A stretch of 64,000 bases of DNA from Streptomyces jeddahensis. Its GTDB lineage: Bacteria > Actinomycetota > Actinomycetes > Streptomycetales > Streptomycetaceae. The stretch lies in contig NZ_LOHS01000084.1 in the NCBI RefSeq assembly GCF_001642995.1, forward strand, positions 62,001 to 126,000, given 5' to 3'. This document shows, piece after piece, positions 43,564-51,893 of this stretch. The position numbers were made by a program, and so were the translations under genes. How positions within the stretch are numbered: the stretch's first letter is position 1; every line of letters begins with the position of its first letter. The notes under the pieces were generated by a model. It had not been told where the DNA came from and did not search any database. It saw only the letters and a program-made list of their open reading frames with translations.

Positions 43564-45042
43564 ATGCGCGACCTACTTGGGTCGGGACGGCCCGTAGCCG
43601 CCTCCGTCGCCACCGCCGAACCGCGTCCGGTCTTCAGCGGCCGCTACCAGCAGTTGTGGATGTTCCTGCTGCTCGGCTGGCTGATCAGCTACGCCGACCG
43701 GACGGTCACAGGCCCCGTCATCGCCTGGATGATCGAGAACAAGGCGGGGTTCATCGGCGACGCCGCCAACCCCGCCACCCTCGGCGGGCTCATCGGCTCG
43801 ATGTTCTTCACGGGCTACATGCTCACCCAGTACGCCGGCGGACGGCTCGGAGACCGCTACGGCCACCGCGAGATGCTCGTCCTGTCCCTGGTGTGGGCGG
43901 GCGTTATGACCTTCGTCTCCGGTGTGGTCACCGGACTGGTCGCCTTCGTCGTCGCGCGCGTGCTCACCGGCCTCGGTGAGGGGGTCTTCTACTCGAACGA
44001 CCGCACACTCGTCATCGGCCACACTCCGCCCGAGCGGCGGACGATGGGCCTCGGCGTCGTCATCTCGGGGCTGTCGATCGGCCTGACCGTCGGCGTCGTC
44101 GCCACCCCGTACCTGATCGACTGGGGCGGCTCGCTCGGCATGGGCGGGCGCGCCTGGAGCATGCCGCTCTACGTGCTGGGCATCGTCTCGCTGCTCGTGG
44201 CCGCGGCCACTTGGGCCTTCTTCCGGGCCCGCGGCGACCGGCCCCTTCGGCTCGGGCCCCCGCTGGTGCGGCTGCTCGCGTACTCGCTCCCGTCCGCTGT
44301 TGCCATCACCGGCTTGTTCCTGCTCACCGAGCGGCTCGGCTGGCCGGACTGGCTCACCGCCGTGGGCTCCGGCGTGTTGGCCGCCGCCATGATCGCTGTG
44401 GTGGTGCGCGAGATCGTCCGCACCGGTCGCTCCGGGGTGCTGCTCACCAAGAACATGTGGCTGCTCTACATCGCCTTCATCGCCGTGATGTGGAACCTGT
44501 GGTTCTTCTCCTTCTGGTCCGTACAGATCGTCAAGGAGAGCACGCACAGCAGTCTCATCGCGGCCGCCCTGACCGCCGCGTTCAACGCCGGCGCCGGAAT
44601 CATCGGCTTCCCGCTCGGCGGCTGGCTCGCCGACCGGCAGGTGCGGCGCGGCAAGGGCCGCAAGTCGCTCGCCATAGCCTGTGCGGTCGCACACACGGTG
44701 CTGGCGGTGGCGTTCGGCCTCTCCCTGCTGGCCGGGCGCCCGTCGCTGTGGCTGCTCGGACTGATCCTGTTCGTCTCCGGACTGTTCTTCAACGCCCTGC
44801 AGCCGATCGTCCACAGCATGCTCGGTGACCAGGTGCCCGACGAGCAACGCGGCTCTGCATTCGGTGTGTTCAACCTTGTCGCCGAGATCGGCGCGGTGGC
44901 CAGCCCGGTCGTCAGCGGCGTGATGCGCGACGCGACCGGCAGCTGGGCGCCGGGCGTGTTCACCGCGGCCGGGATCATGGCCGTCTCGGTGGTGCTGTAC
45001 GCCCTGGTACGGGAGCGGGTGCCAGGCGGCGCCGCGGCCTGA
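43564..45042 (+). CDS. MFS transporter, anion:cation symporter (glucarate/phthalate-like)
   Basis: A 492-residue, 12-helix protein from ATG 43564 with AAGGGGA upstream. LLLGWLISYADRTVTGPVIAW, GGRLGDRYGHREMLV and RVLTGLGEGVFYSNDRTLVI are the signature regions of the ACS family that takes up sugar acids, phthalate and other organic anions. It stands alone, so the substrate is open. Control is probably through the palindrome at 43486. Confidence 0.88.
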   Translation: MRDLLGSGRPVAASVATAEPRPVFSGRYQQLWMFLLLGWLISYADRTVTGPVIAWMIENKAGFIGDAANPATLGGLIGSMFFTGYMLTQYAGGRLGDRYGHREMLVLSLVWAGVMTFVSGVVTGLVAFVVARVLTGLGEGVFYSNDRTLVIGHTPPERRTMGLGVVISGLSIGLTVGVVATPYLIDWGGSLGMGGRAWSMPLYVLGIVSLLVAAATWAFFRARGDRPLRLGPPLVRLLAYSLPSAVAITGLFLLTERLGWPDWLTAVGSGVLAAAMIAVVVREIVRTGRSGVLLTKNMWLLYIAFIAVMWNLWFFSFWSVQIVKESTHSSLIAAALTAAFNAGAGIIGFPLGGWLADRQVRRGKGRKSLAIACAVAHTVLAVAFGLSLLAGRPSLWLLGLILFVSGLFFNALQPIVHSMLGDQVPDEQRGSAFGVFNLVAEIGAVASPVVSGVMRDATGSWAPGVFTAAGIMAVSVVLYALVRERVPGGAAA

Positions 45043-45174
45043 CCCCGCACGAACGCCAGTGAACGAACTCCGGCTCGCCCCGCTCGGCATACCGCCGGGG
45101 GTAGTGGTGCAGCGGTCCGGCGGGCTTCTGCCCGTCGGACTGTCACTGTTCCTGCCGGTCAGCCGCGCGTGCGC

Positions 45175-45519
45175 TTATGGGGCCGTCAGCGCGGCGCCGA
45201 GCGAGTCGTAGATGGGGAAGACGCCGTACAGGCTGGTGAGGTCGAAGATCTTGCGGACGGTCTGACTCGCGATCACCAGTCTCAGGGCGCCCTCGCGTTC
45301 GCGGATGCGCTTGAGGATGCCGACGAACACGCCGAGGCCCGTCGAGTCGATGAAGGTCACCCGGCGCAGGTCGAGAATGAGGCGGAGGCGGCCGTCCTCG
45401 ATCCGGGTGATCACGTGATCGCGAATGCGCGGCACGGTGTAGACGTCCACCTCGCCGTGGATCTCTACGACCGTCCAGTCGTTCTCATCGCGGTCGGCGA
45501 TTTGAAAATGGGGCTCCAT
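45175..45519 (-). CDS. STAS-domain anti-sigma factor antagonist
   Basis: A 114-residue single-domain STAS protein. The conserved phosphorylation site is in FIDSTGLGV (D58-S59-T60). Such proteins (SpoIIAA, RsbV, BldG type) bind an RsbW-like anti-sigma factor when unphosphorylated and are reset by PP2C phosphatases. Three phosphatases of that kind lie in this window, at 2277, 28361 and 48489, but none is in the same operon. Confidence 0.92.
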   Translation of the reverse strand: MEPHFQIADRDENDWTVVEIHGEVDVYTVPRIRDHVITRIEDGRLRLILDLRRVTFIDSTGLGVFVGILKRIREREGALRLVIASQTVRKIFDLTSLYGVFPIYDSLGAALTAP

Positions 45520-45713
45520 GGATCACATAAGGGCATTCCGGGGGAAAAGGTTTCGGCCCGTACCGCCCAGCCGGGGGAATCAGCGCGCATCGGCACGAAA
45601 AGCAGCGGTCGTGAGGGCCAGCCCGCCGGCAGAGCGCCACGAGAGTGACGCGGCCCCCACGCCCGCCCCTGCCTCGACGTGCGCGACGGCGCATCAGGCG
45701 AGTCCGCGGACCG

Positions 45714-46430
45714 TCAGCCGTTCGGTCGCTGGTCGGTTGCGGCGTCATGCACCACGCAGAAGAGGTCGCGCGCGCTGGTGCCGTCGGGCTGAAGCCAGCC
45801 GGCGGTGACGTGTCCCAGGGGCCGAGTCGCATCGGAGGACGCGGCGTCTCGGCCGGGGCCGAGGATCCGGTGGACGCGGATGACCAGCTGCCGGTCCGGT
45901 CGGGTCCCCGGGCCTGGGGCGGTGTCGGTCTGCACGAGGAGATCGGTGTGTTCCGGCCCGTCGGTCACGGACTTGAGACTGATCGCCGCTGAATGGCCGG
46001 TCTCCGAGAAGTGGCTCGTGACGGTTGGGTCGGGGGTGTCGCTGGCGCTCTGGGCCTGCGGTTCGCTTTCGCCGACGATCAGGGCGAACAGCTGGGCGAC
46101 GAGAACCGGGTCGTGTGTTCCGTCATAGATCCACCGTCGTCCCAGCACCCCGTGTTCGGAGGTTCCCATGAGTGCGTGATCGGCTCCGTCCAGCGGCTGC
46201 CCGCGGTAGGTGAACGGCACCTGGTACGTGGCGGGCTGGTCTCCGGACTCGTCGGTGACCACCATGAACTCGATGCCGACATCGCCTTGCGGATCGTCGA
46301 GACGGAAGCCGCCGGCCTTGGTCAGCTTCGGTTCGCGCCCCGTGCCCGAATACCACGGCTGGGCAGGCAGCCAGGAGCCGAGAAGCTCCAGCTTGCTGGG
46401 CGTCATCGTGGTGCGGTGGATGAAGGCCAT
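45714..46430 (-). CDS. Maltokinase N-terminal-cap-like protein
   Basis: A 238-residue protein. Residues 1-125 (MAFIHRTTMTPSKLELLGSW, WYSGTGREPKLTKAGGFRLD, VTDESGDQPATYQVPFTYRG, DHALMGTSEHGVLGRRWIYD) match the cap domain at the N-terminus of actinobacterial maltokinase Mak/Pep2. The kinase domain itself is absent. Free-standing cap proteins are common in Streptomyces and their role is unknown. A Nudix-like gene lies 25 bp upstream. Confidence 0.75.
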   Translation of the reverse strand: MAFIHRTTMTPSKLELLGSWLPAQPWYSGTGREPKLTKAGGFRLDDPQGDVGIEFMVVTDESGDQPATYQVPFTYRGQPLDGADHALMGTSEHGVLGRRWIYDGTHDPVLVAQLFALIVGESEPQAQSASDTPDPTVTSHFSETGHSAAISLKSVTDGPEHTDLLVQTDTAPGPGTRPDRQLVIRVHRILGPGRDAASSDATRPLGHVTAGWLQPDGTSARDLFCVVHDAATDQRPNG

Positions 46431-46455
46431 GTCTCCGTTACCCTTCCGGCTTCGC

Positions 46456-46992
46456 TCAGGACAGGCAGCCTACGTGTGCGAGTGCCTGTTTGAGGAGGAC
46501 CCCGTGTCCGCCTGGCATCTCGTTCTGGACCAGCGGCGACGACGCCTCCTGCGGGCTGAACCAGACCAGGTCCAGAGCGTCCTGCCGCGGGCGGCAGTCG
46601 CCGGCCACCGGGACGATGTAGGCGAGGGACACCGCGTGCTGACGCGGGTCGTGGAACGCCGTGATCCCTTGCGTCGGGAAGTACTCGGCGACGGTGAAGG
46701 GCTGCAGTGATGCCGGAATCCGGGGAAGCGCCACCGGGCCGAGATCCTTCTCCAGATGGCGCAGCAGGGCGTCGCGGACGCGTTCATGGTGCATGACCCG
46801 CCCGGAGACGAGGGTGCGGCTGACCGTCCCGTCCGGGCCGATGCGGAGCAGCAGCCCGATGCTGGTGACTTCGCCGCTGTCGTCGACTCTCACCGGCACG
46901 GCCTCGACGTAGAGGATCGGCATGCTTGCGCGCGCCATTTCGAGTTCGTCGGGACTGAGCCAGCCGGGCATGGTTTCGGTCGTGTCAGACAT
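46456..46992 (-). CDS. Nudix-fold protein with degenerate Nudix box
   Basis: A 178-residue protein from ATG 46992. The segment GRVMHHERVRDALLRHLEKDLGP aligns with the Nudix box (G-x5-E-x7-R-E-U-x-E-E-x-G-U), but the RE pair has become RH and the metal-binding EE pair is E-K-D. It probably lacks ordinary pyrophosphohydrolase activity. It resembles the DUF4916 group of actinobacteria. The gene is placed directly upstream of the maltokinase-cap-like gene and in the same direction. Confidence 0.8.
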   Translation of the reverse strand: MSDTTETMPGWLSPDELEMARASMPILYVEAVPVRVDDSGEVTSIGLLLRIGPDGTVSRTLVSGRVMHHERVRDALLRHLEKDLGPVALPRIPASLQPFTVAEYFPTQGITAFHDPRQHAVSLAYIVPVAGDCRPRQDALDLVWFSPQEASSPLVQNEMPGGHGVLLKQALAHVGCLS

Positions 46993-47084
46993 TGGTTGAT
47001 CGTACTTTCAGTGCGTTCGGTTTTGCGTCAGCCCCTCCTGTTTCGTGCGTGCCGCTCACGGTGGCGGCGAGGCGGGCGTCGGCG

Positions 47085-47240
47085 CAAGGGGACCACCGTG
47101 ACGAGGACTTCGCCCGCACGCCGGCCGGCGGCCCGGGCCAGTCGCATGGCGTCCGGGTGTCCCTGGGCGAGGAGTTCACGTACGTCCGAGCTGGAGGCCG
47201 TGGGGATGCCGAGAGCCGAGTGCCTCGCCATCCCCGCACA
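47085..47240 (-). pseudogene. Possible fragment of a ROK-family protein
   Basis: In the 323-bp gap between the Nudix-like gene and a hydrolase, the minus strand reads SALGIPTASSSDVRELLAQG followed by HPDAMRLARAAGRRAGEVLV. This resembles the late region of ROK regulators and sugar kinases (DV..L...GD..A....R.AGR.LGEVLA). The frame has no coherent flanks. Short and uncertain. Confidence 0.35.
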
Positions 47241-47316
47241 CACGTTCCCTGCGTGACGCCGTCCAGCAGGGTTCCGCGCCACCCCTGCGACACGGAACCC
47301 TGAGGCGTCTCACGGG

Positions 47317-48285
47317 TCAGGCGGTGCCGAGGGCCATGCGCAGTGTGCTGATCGCCTGGCTGATGGCGGCCTGGGCGGCGTGGGTCTCGCGCAGGGCGTT
47401 GAGCATGACGAAGTCGTGGATGATGCCCTGGTAGCGGACGGCGGTGACGGGGACGCCGGCCTGGCGCAGCTTGGCCGCGTACGCCTCGCCCTCGTCGCGC
47501 AGGACGTCCGCTTCGGCGGTGATGACCAGGGCCGGGGGCAGGCCCGTGAGCTGGTCGGCGGTTGCGCGAAGTGGGGAGGCCGTGATCTCCGCGCGCTCCT
47601 TCTCGTCGGTCGTGTACTGGTCCCAGAACCACTGCATGGCGTCGCGGCGCAGGAAGTACCCCTCCGCGAACTGGTGGTAGGAACCGGTGTCGAAGGCCGC
47701 GTCGGTGACGGGGTAGAAGAGGACCTGCTGGACGAGGGGAACGTCTCCGCGTTCCTTGGCCATGAGGGTCAGGGCGGCGCTCATGTTGCCGCCGACGGAG
47801 TCGCCGGCGACGGCGATGCGTGAGGCGTCCAGACCGTGCCCGCCGCCGTCGGTGACAACCCAGCGGGCGACGGCGTAGCTCTGCTCGACGGCGACCGGAT
47901 AGCGGGCCTCGGGGGAGAGGTCGTACTCGGGGAAGACCACGGCGGCGCCTGTGCCGACGGCCAGTTCGCGCACCAGGCGGTCATGGGTGTGGGCGTTGCC
48001 GAAGACCCAGCCGGCGCCGTGGATGTAGATGATCACCGGGAGCTGTCCGGTGGCTCCCGCCGGACGGACGATGCGCGTGCGGACCTGGCCGGTGGGACCA
48101 CCGGCCACGGTGACCCATTCCTCGTCGACATCGGGTTTGGCGATCTCACCTGACTGCACGTCGTCGACGACTCTGCGGCCCTCGACAGGGCCGAGGTCGA
48201 ACAGGTACGGCGGGTTCGCGGTCGCTTCGGCGAAGGCCGCGGCGGCGGGTTCCAGGACGGGGCGGGGAGCGGTGTTCTCGGTCAT
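47317..48285 (-). CDS. Alpha/beta hydrolase, hormone-sensitive-lipase type
   Basis: A 322-residue esterase from ATG 48285 (MTENTAPRPVLEPAAAAFAE). The oxyanion motif is HGAGWVFGN, a variant of HGGG; the elbow is GDSVGGN; the acid lies in EADVLRDEGEAYAAKLRQAG and the histidine in IIHDFVMLNAL. No signal peptide. HSL enzymes with a Gly-to-Ala change in the oxyanion box remain active in several known cases. It is a distant paralogue of the enzyme at 39067. Confidence 0.93.
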   Translation of the reverse strand: MTENTAPRPVLEPAAAAFAEATANPPYLFDLGPVEGRRVVDDVQSGEIAKPDVDEEWVTVAGGPTGQVRTRIVRPAGATGQLPVIIYIHGAGWVFGNAHTHDRLVRELAVGTGAAVVFPEYDLSPEARYPVAVEQSYAVARWVVTDGGGHGLDASRIAVAGDSVGGNMSAALTLMAKERGDVPLVQQVLFYPVTDAAFDTGSYHQFAEGYFLRRDAMQWFWDQYTTDEKERAEITASPLRATADQLTGLPPALVITAEADVLRDEGEAYAAKLRQAGVPVTAVRYQGIIHDFVMLNALRETHAAQAAISQAISTLRMALGTA

Positions 48286-48488
48286 GGGGATCTCCGTGAG
48301 TTTGTCAGGCGGCCCGGGAGGACCGGGTGTGGCTGAGGGAGCCGGGCGTCGGGCATCTCCTGCTCGAGAACTACTCGTACCGGGTGCGGCCACGGCCTAA
48401 TCGATTCACTCACGGGGGGCGTACGGCTGGCCGGAACGCGGCGTCCCGGCAAGTCTGAGGCGACAGCCCTGACGACGGGAGCACGGAC

Positions 48489-49652
48489 GTGGCGAGTGCC
48501 GGTGAGCCCTCCACCGACGTGGGGCGCGGCCTCGTACGCCGCGCCCGGCTGCTGCCTGTCGTCCTGCTGATCGGCGGCGGCCTGCTGGACGTACTGACCC
48601 CGCGGCAGTTCAGCGCGACCGCCTTCTACTCGATCGCGCCCATCATCGCGGCCCCGCTGATGTCGCTGACCGGGACCGTGCTGACCGGCATCGCCGCCTG
48701 TGCCGTCGATGCCGCCGTGCTGACCCGTTTCGGCTATCTGCCGCATGAGCTGGAGGGCGGGCTGACCGAACTGGCGTCGATCGCGGCCGTCGCGATCATG
48801 GCCGTGGTCATCAACCGGGTGCTCTACCGCCGCGATGTGCGGCTGCGCTCGGCGCGGGGGATCGCCACGGTCGTGCAGAGCGCGGTACTGCCGCGCCCCC
48901 GCAGCCGCATCGGGCCGTTCCGGATCGCCGTACGCTACGAGGCCGCGCTGAAGGAGGCGCAGATCGGCGGAGATCTGTACGCCGTCCAGAGGACAGGGCA
49001 GGGTCTCCGCTGCATCATCGGCGACGTGCGGGGGAAGGGCCTGGGCGCGGTCGAGGCGGTCTCCGTCGTCCTCGGGGCGTTCCGCGAGGCCGCTCACGAC
49101 GAACCCACGCTGGACGGAGTCTGGCGACGACTGGAGCGCACCCTGGCCCGTGAACTCGAGTCCCGGCCGAGTCTCGACCGGATCGAGGGGTTCATCACCG
49201 CCCTGCTGGCCGAGATCGCCCCATCGGGCGACCAGGTCAGACTGGTCAATCGCGGCCACCCCGCGCCGCTGGTGCTCCTGCCGGACGGCGTGATCCGGGC
49301 CGCCGAGCCGTCCCGGTCGGCACTGCCGCTCGGCCTGGCGGTGCTGGACGCCGACCCGGACCGGGTCGCGGTGGACGCCGTGCCCTTCCCGGAAGGCGCC
49401 ACGCTGCTGCTGTACACGGACGGCGTCACCGAGGCGCGCGACCGCGCCGGCGTCTTCTACGACCCGGTCACCGCCCTCGCCGGCCGCCGCTTCGCAGGCC
49501 CCGACGCCGTGCTGAACGCCGTCGTCGACGACGTCCACCGGCACACCGGGAGCGGCGGCGCGGACGACGACATGGCCTTGCTCGCGGTCACCGTCACACG
49601 GGGAGACGGCGGCGTGTACGGCGACGTCCGTGAGCCGAGAACCGCTTCATGA
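48489..49652 (+). CDS. Membrane-anchored SpoIIE-type PP2C phosphatase
   Basis: A 387-residue protein from GTG 48489 (GGGAG upstream). Three to four N-terminal helices (about 20-115) are followed by a PP2C/SpoIIE domain: AQIGGDLYAV with G160-G161-D162, IIGDVRGKGLGAVEAVSVVL, LVNRGHPAPLVL and LLLYTDGVTEARDRAG. It lacks a sensor or kinase domain, a common Streptomyces form. A target such as the STAS protein 3 kb upstream is possible. Confidence 0.92.
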   Translation: MASAGEPSTDVGRGLVRRARLLPVVLLIGGGLLDVLTPRQFSATAFYSIAPIIAAPLMSLTGTVLTGIAACAVDAAVLTRFGYLPHELEGGLTELASIAAVAIMAVVINRVLYRRDVRLRSARGIATVVQSAVLPRPRSRIGPFRIAVRYEAALKEAQIGGDLYAVQRTGQGLRCIIGDVRGKGLGAVEAVSVVLGAFREAAHDEPTLDGVWRRLERTLARELESRPSLDRIEGFITALLAEIAPSGDQVRLVNRGHPAPLVLLPDGVIRAAEPSRSALPLGLAVLDADPDRVAVDAVPFPEGATLLLYTDGVTEARDRAGVFYDPVTALAGRRFAGPDAVLNAVVDDVHRHTGSGGADDDMALLAVTVTRGDGGVYGDVREPRTAS

Positions 49653-49898
49653 CAGGACCCTGCGCAGCACGGGACACATCACCCGGGCGGTGCAAGGGCG
49701 GCGCTGTGCCTCTGCAGGATGTCGTGCGGGTATCCGGGATGGACGCGTGTGGCGGCGTCGAGGCGATCGAGCTGCGACGCGTCGAGCCGGACCCTCACCG
49801 CGTCGAGGGCAACCATCTACTCGGCCGGACTGCACGTCACGGGCATCTTCCGCTGGTCAGCCCGCCGACCAGCGGAAGACCGGCCTGCCGCTGGGGGG

Positions 49899-50327
49899 TC
49901 ATCCCGCAGCGTCGAGCTGTGCCGCGAGTTCGTCCAAGCACCTCTGCCAGCCAACGGAGGCGCCGTCCGCAATCAGGGGATCGGCCATGACGTGCGTGAA
50001 CACCAGGAGGCAGCCGTCTCCCTCGTCACGCAGCTCGATCCTCAGGTGATCGTCGAACTCGCGCTCCCTGCCGTCCGGGTCGTACTCGTCGAACGCGAAC
50101 AACCGTGGCGGGTCGAAGTGAGTGATGGTGGCCGTGTAGAGAGTGCCCTCACCGTCGTCGAAGGCAAGCCGACCACCGGCCCTCGGCTCCATTCCTGTCA
50201 CCCGGAACGGATACCACTGGCTCAGGTGGTCCGGATCGGTGACGGCCAGCCAGACCTTCTCCCGGCTGTGCTTCAGGCGGCGCTCGAACTGCAGGGCAGG
50301 ACGCCCGTCAAAGGTGGTGGTACTCAT
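49899..50327 (-). CDS. SRPBCC / AHSA1-domain protein
   Basis: A 142-residue START-like protein from ATG 50327. Pattern: FERRLKHSREKVWLAVTDPDHLSQWYPF, then RVTGMEPRAGGRLAFDDGEGT, DHLRIELRDEGDGCLLVFTH, and the closing helix VGWQRCLDELAAQLD. It begins five bases after the ArsR-family gene stops. ArsR-SRPBCC pairs are widespread, with the SRPBCC protein thought to bind a hydrophobic ligand; function here is unknown. Confidence 0.92.
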   Translation of the reverse strand: MSTTTFDGRPALQFERRLKHSREKVWLAVTDPDHLSQWYPFRVTGMEPRAGGRLAFDDGEGTLYTATITHFDPPRLFAFDEYDPDGREREFDDHLRIELRDEGDGCLLVFTHVMADPLIADGASVGWQRCLDELAAQLDAAG

Positions 50328-50332
50328 CGTTC

Positions 50333-50680
50333 TCACGACTCCTCGGCCGCGTGACGCGACCTTTCCATGGGGGTGTCGGGCATCGTTTCCAGGTGCCGTT
50401 CCAGCGCGTCCAGGCGTTCGGTCCACAGGCGGCGATACGGTGCAAGCCATGCGTCGAGATCGGCCAACGGCTCCGGGCGGAGCACGTACCAACGGCGCTG
50501 CGCTTCCGCCCGCACCGTGACGAGTCCGGCGTCACGCAACACCCGCAGATGCTTGGACACCCGCGGCTGACTCATCTCCAGCTCGTGGGCCATCTCCCCC
50601 ACGAGGTAGGGACGCCGGAGCAGTAGCCCGAGTATCCGCCGTCGCGTGGGGTCGGCCAGTAGGTCGAATGGCAGGGGCAC
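50333..50680 (-). CDS. ArsR-family transcriptional regulator
   Basis: A 115-residue winged-helix regulator from GTG 50680: DLLADPTRRRILGLLLRRPYLVGEMAHELEMSQPRVSKHLRVLRDAGLVTV. It lacks the paired cysteines of metal-sensing ArsR proteins, so it is of the non-metal type usually seen with SRPBCC partners. The inverted repeat at 50687 is its likely operator. Confidence 0.93.
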   Translation of the reverse strand: MPLPFDLLADPTRRRILGLLLRRPYLVGEMAHELEMSQPRVSKHLRVLRDAGLVTVRAEAQRRWYVLRPEPLADLDAWLAPYRRLWTERLDALERHLETMPDTPMERSRHAAEES

Positions 50681-50686
50681 ACCATC

Positions 50687-50708
50687 AATATACCCCTCTG
50701 GTTATATA
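50687..50708. promoter_or_regulatory. AT-rich inverted repeat before the ArsR gene
   Basis: ATATACC-CCTCT-GGTTATAT forms a near-perfect dyad immediately upstream of the GTG start, in an 85-bp space shared with a divergent TetR gene. Expected site of ArsR autorepression. Confidence 0.55.
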
Positions 50709-50765
50709 ACGGCAGCCGTATTCAGCCCCAGCCGACGTGACGCCGAGAGGCCGTAGGCTTGCCAG

Positions 50766-51497
50766 GTGGCAGCGGAAGATTCATCAGTCGAGCCCGAAGC
50801 GGCTCAGGCACCCACCACCAGCTGGCGTGACCTGGCCGTGGCCCGGTCGGTCGATCCCGCGCGGTTTCGGGCCGAGAAGCGGGTGCAGCGATTCCTCGAC
50901 GCCGCGCTCGAGTTGATGAGCGGCGACTACGGCAAGGACTTCACCGTCCAGGAGGTGGTCAAGAAGTCCGGCCAGTCCCTGCGGAGCTTCTACCAGTACT
51001 TCACCGGCAAGCACGAGTTGCTGCTCGCGCTGTTCGAGGAGTCGGTGCACAGCGCGGCGCGGCGTCTGCAGGAGACGATCGCCGACGAGGACGACGCTCT
51101 GGAGCGCCTGCGGCGGTTCACGGTCGAGCACTACCTGCTGTGCCGGCCCCTGCCCGAGGACAGCTCCGAGGGCAAGACGGTCATCCCCGGCATGGCGCAG
51201 TTCGCGCAGCAGCTCCTCACCGAGCATCCGAAGGAGGCGGCGCGGGCCTTCGCCCCCGTGTTCGCCCTTCTGCAGGGCCTCCTCGACGAAGCGGCAGCCC
51301 AGGGCGCCATCCGCAGCGGCCTCGACCACCGGGCGATCGCGGGCACGATGCTCCAGGCCATCATGTTCTACTCGTTCGCCGTGACCATCAGCGGTTCACC
51401 GGTGCGCTCGGACGGCAGCGACGCCGATGCGGTGTGGGATCTGTTCCTGCACGGCCTTGCGGCCGGCCCGCCGAAGCGGAAGCGTTCCACGCGCTGA
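50766..51497 (+). CDS. TetR/AcrR-family regulator
   Basis: A 243-residue protein from GTG 50766. The DNA-binding helix pair is in FTVQEVVKKSGQSLRSFYQYFTGKHELLLALF, preceded by an extended N-terminus (residues 1-45). The all-helical ligand domain ends in a basic PKRKRSTR tail. Divergent from ArsR/SRPBCC. The target operon is not evident: the 396 bp downstream contain no gene. Confidence 0.92.
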   Translation: MAAEDSSVEPEAAQAPTTSWRDLAVARSVDPARFRAEKRVQRFLDAALELMSGDYGKDFTVQEVVKKSGQSLRSFYQYFTGKHELLLALFEESVHSAARRLQETIADEDDALERLRRFTVEHYLLCRPLPEDSSEGKTVIPGMAQFAQQLLTEHPKEAARAFAPVFALLQGLLDEAAAQGAIRSGLDHRAIAGTMLQAIMFYSFAVTISGSPVRSDGSDADAVWDLFLHGLAAGPPKRKRSTR

Positions 51498-51690
51498 CGC
51501 CCGCGGGGCGACGCGGGTTCGCGGCGGTCGACTCGGACCACGCAGAGCCGACGAAGCACCACGCCCACCTGACGAAGGAGAGCGGAGACGCTCGTGGCGC
51601 ATGCCTGCCGGGAGCCCACCACGGTCACGGCATGTGGACGGCCGACTCGGCAACGGGGACGGGGCCTTCTGGAAGCTCGACCAGCGCGTC

Positions 51691-51720
51691 GAGCCGCAAC
51701 ACCTCGAGCCGCAACACCTG
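51691..51720. repeat. 15-bp tandem duplication
   Basis: GAGCCGCAACACCTC is followed at once by GAGCCGCAACACCTG. It lies in the 396-bp gene-free stretch 51498-51893, where otherwise only the long hairpin was recognised. Confidence 0.6.
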
Positions 51721-51774
51721 GAGCAGCCAAAGCTCCGAGCGGCACGACCGCGCCCCGCGCCGACCGCGCCAACG

Positions 51775-51814
51775 CATCGGCCTCCAGGACCACGAAAGGT
51801 CCTGGAGGCCGATG
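51775..51814. terminator. Strong 17-bp hairpin between convergent genes
   Basis: CATCGGCCTCCAGGACC pairs perfectly with GGTCCTGGAGGCCGATG across the 6-base loop ACGAAA. It lies after the TetR gene and 80 bp past the end of the lamin-tail gene on the other strand. It has no U-tract, as usual for actinobacterial bidirectional terminators. Confidence 0.75.
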
Positions 51815-51893
51815 TCACGCACAGCCCGCACGTTGGCAGAGCCGCGCCGTGGGGTGCGGGCTTCGTCCGGACTTCTGAGTGCCCCGCCGCGGA

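Noticed and set aside
47028..47282. An 84-codon minus-strand frame as an intact small gene
   Set aside because: Only its middle resembles a ROK protein; the ends are arginine-rich nonsense and no ribosome site precedes it, so it is listed only as a possible fragment.
51498..51893. Short frames downstream of the TetR gene
   Set aside because: All are shadows or low-complexity; only the duplication and hairpin are distinct.
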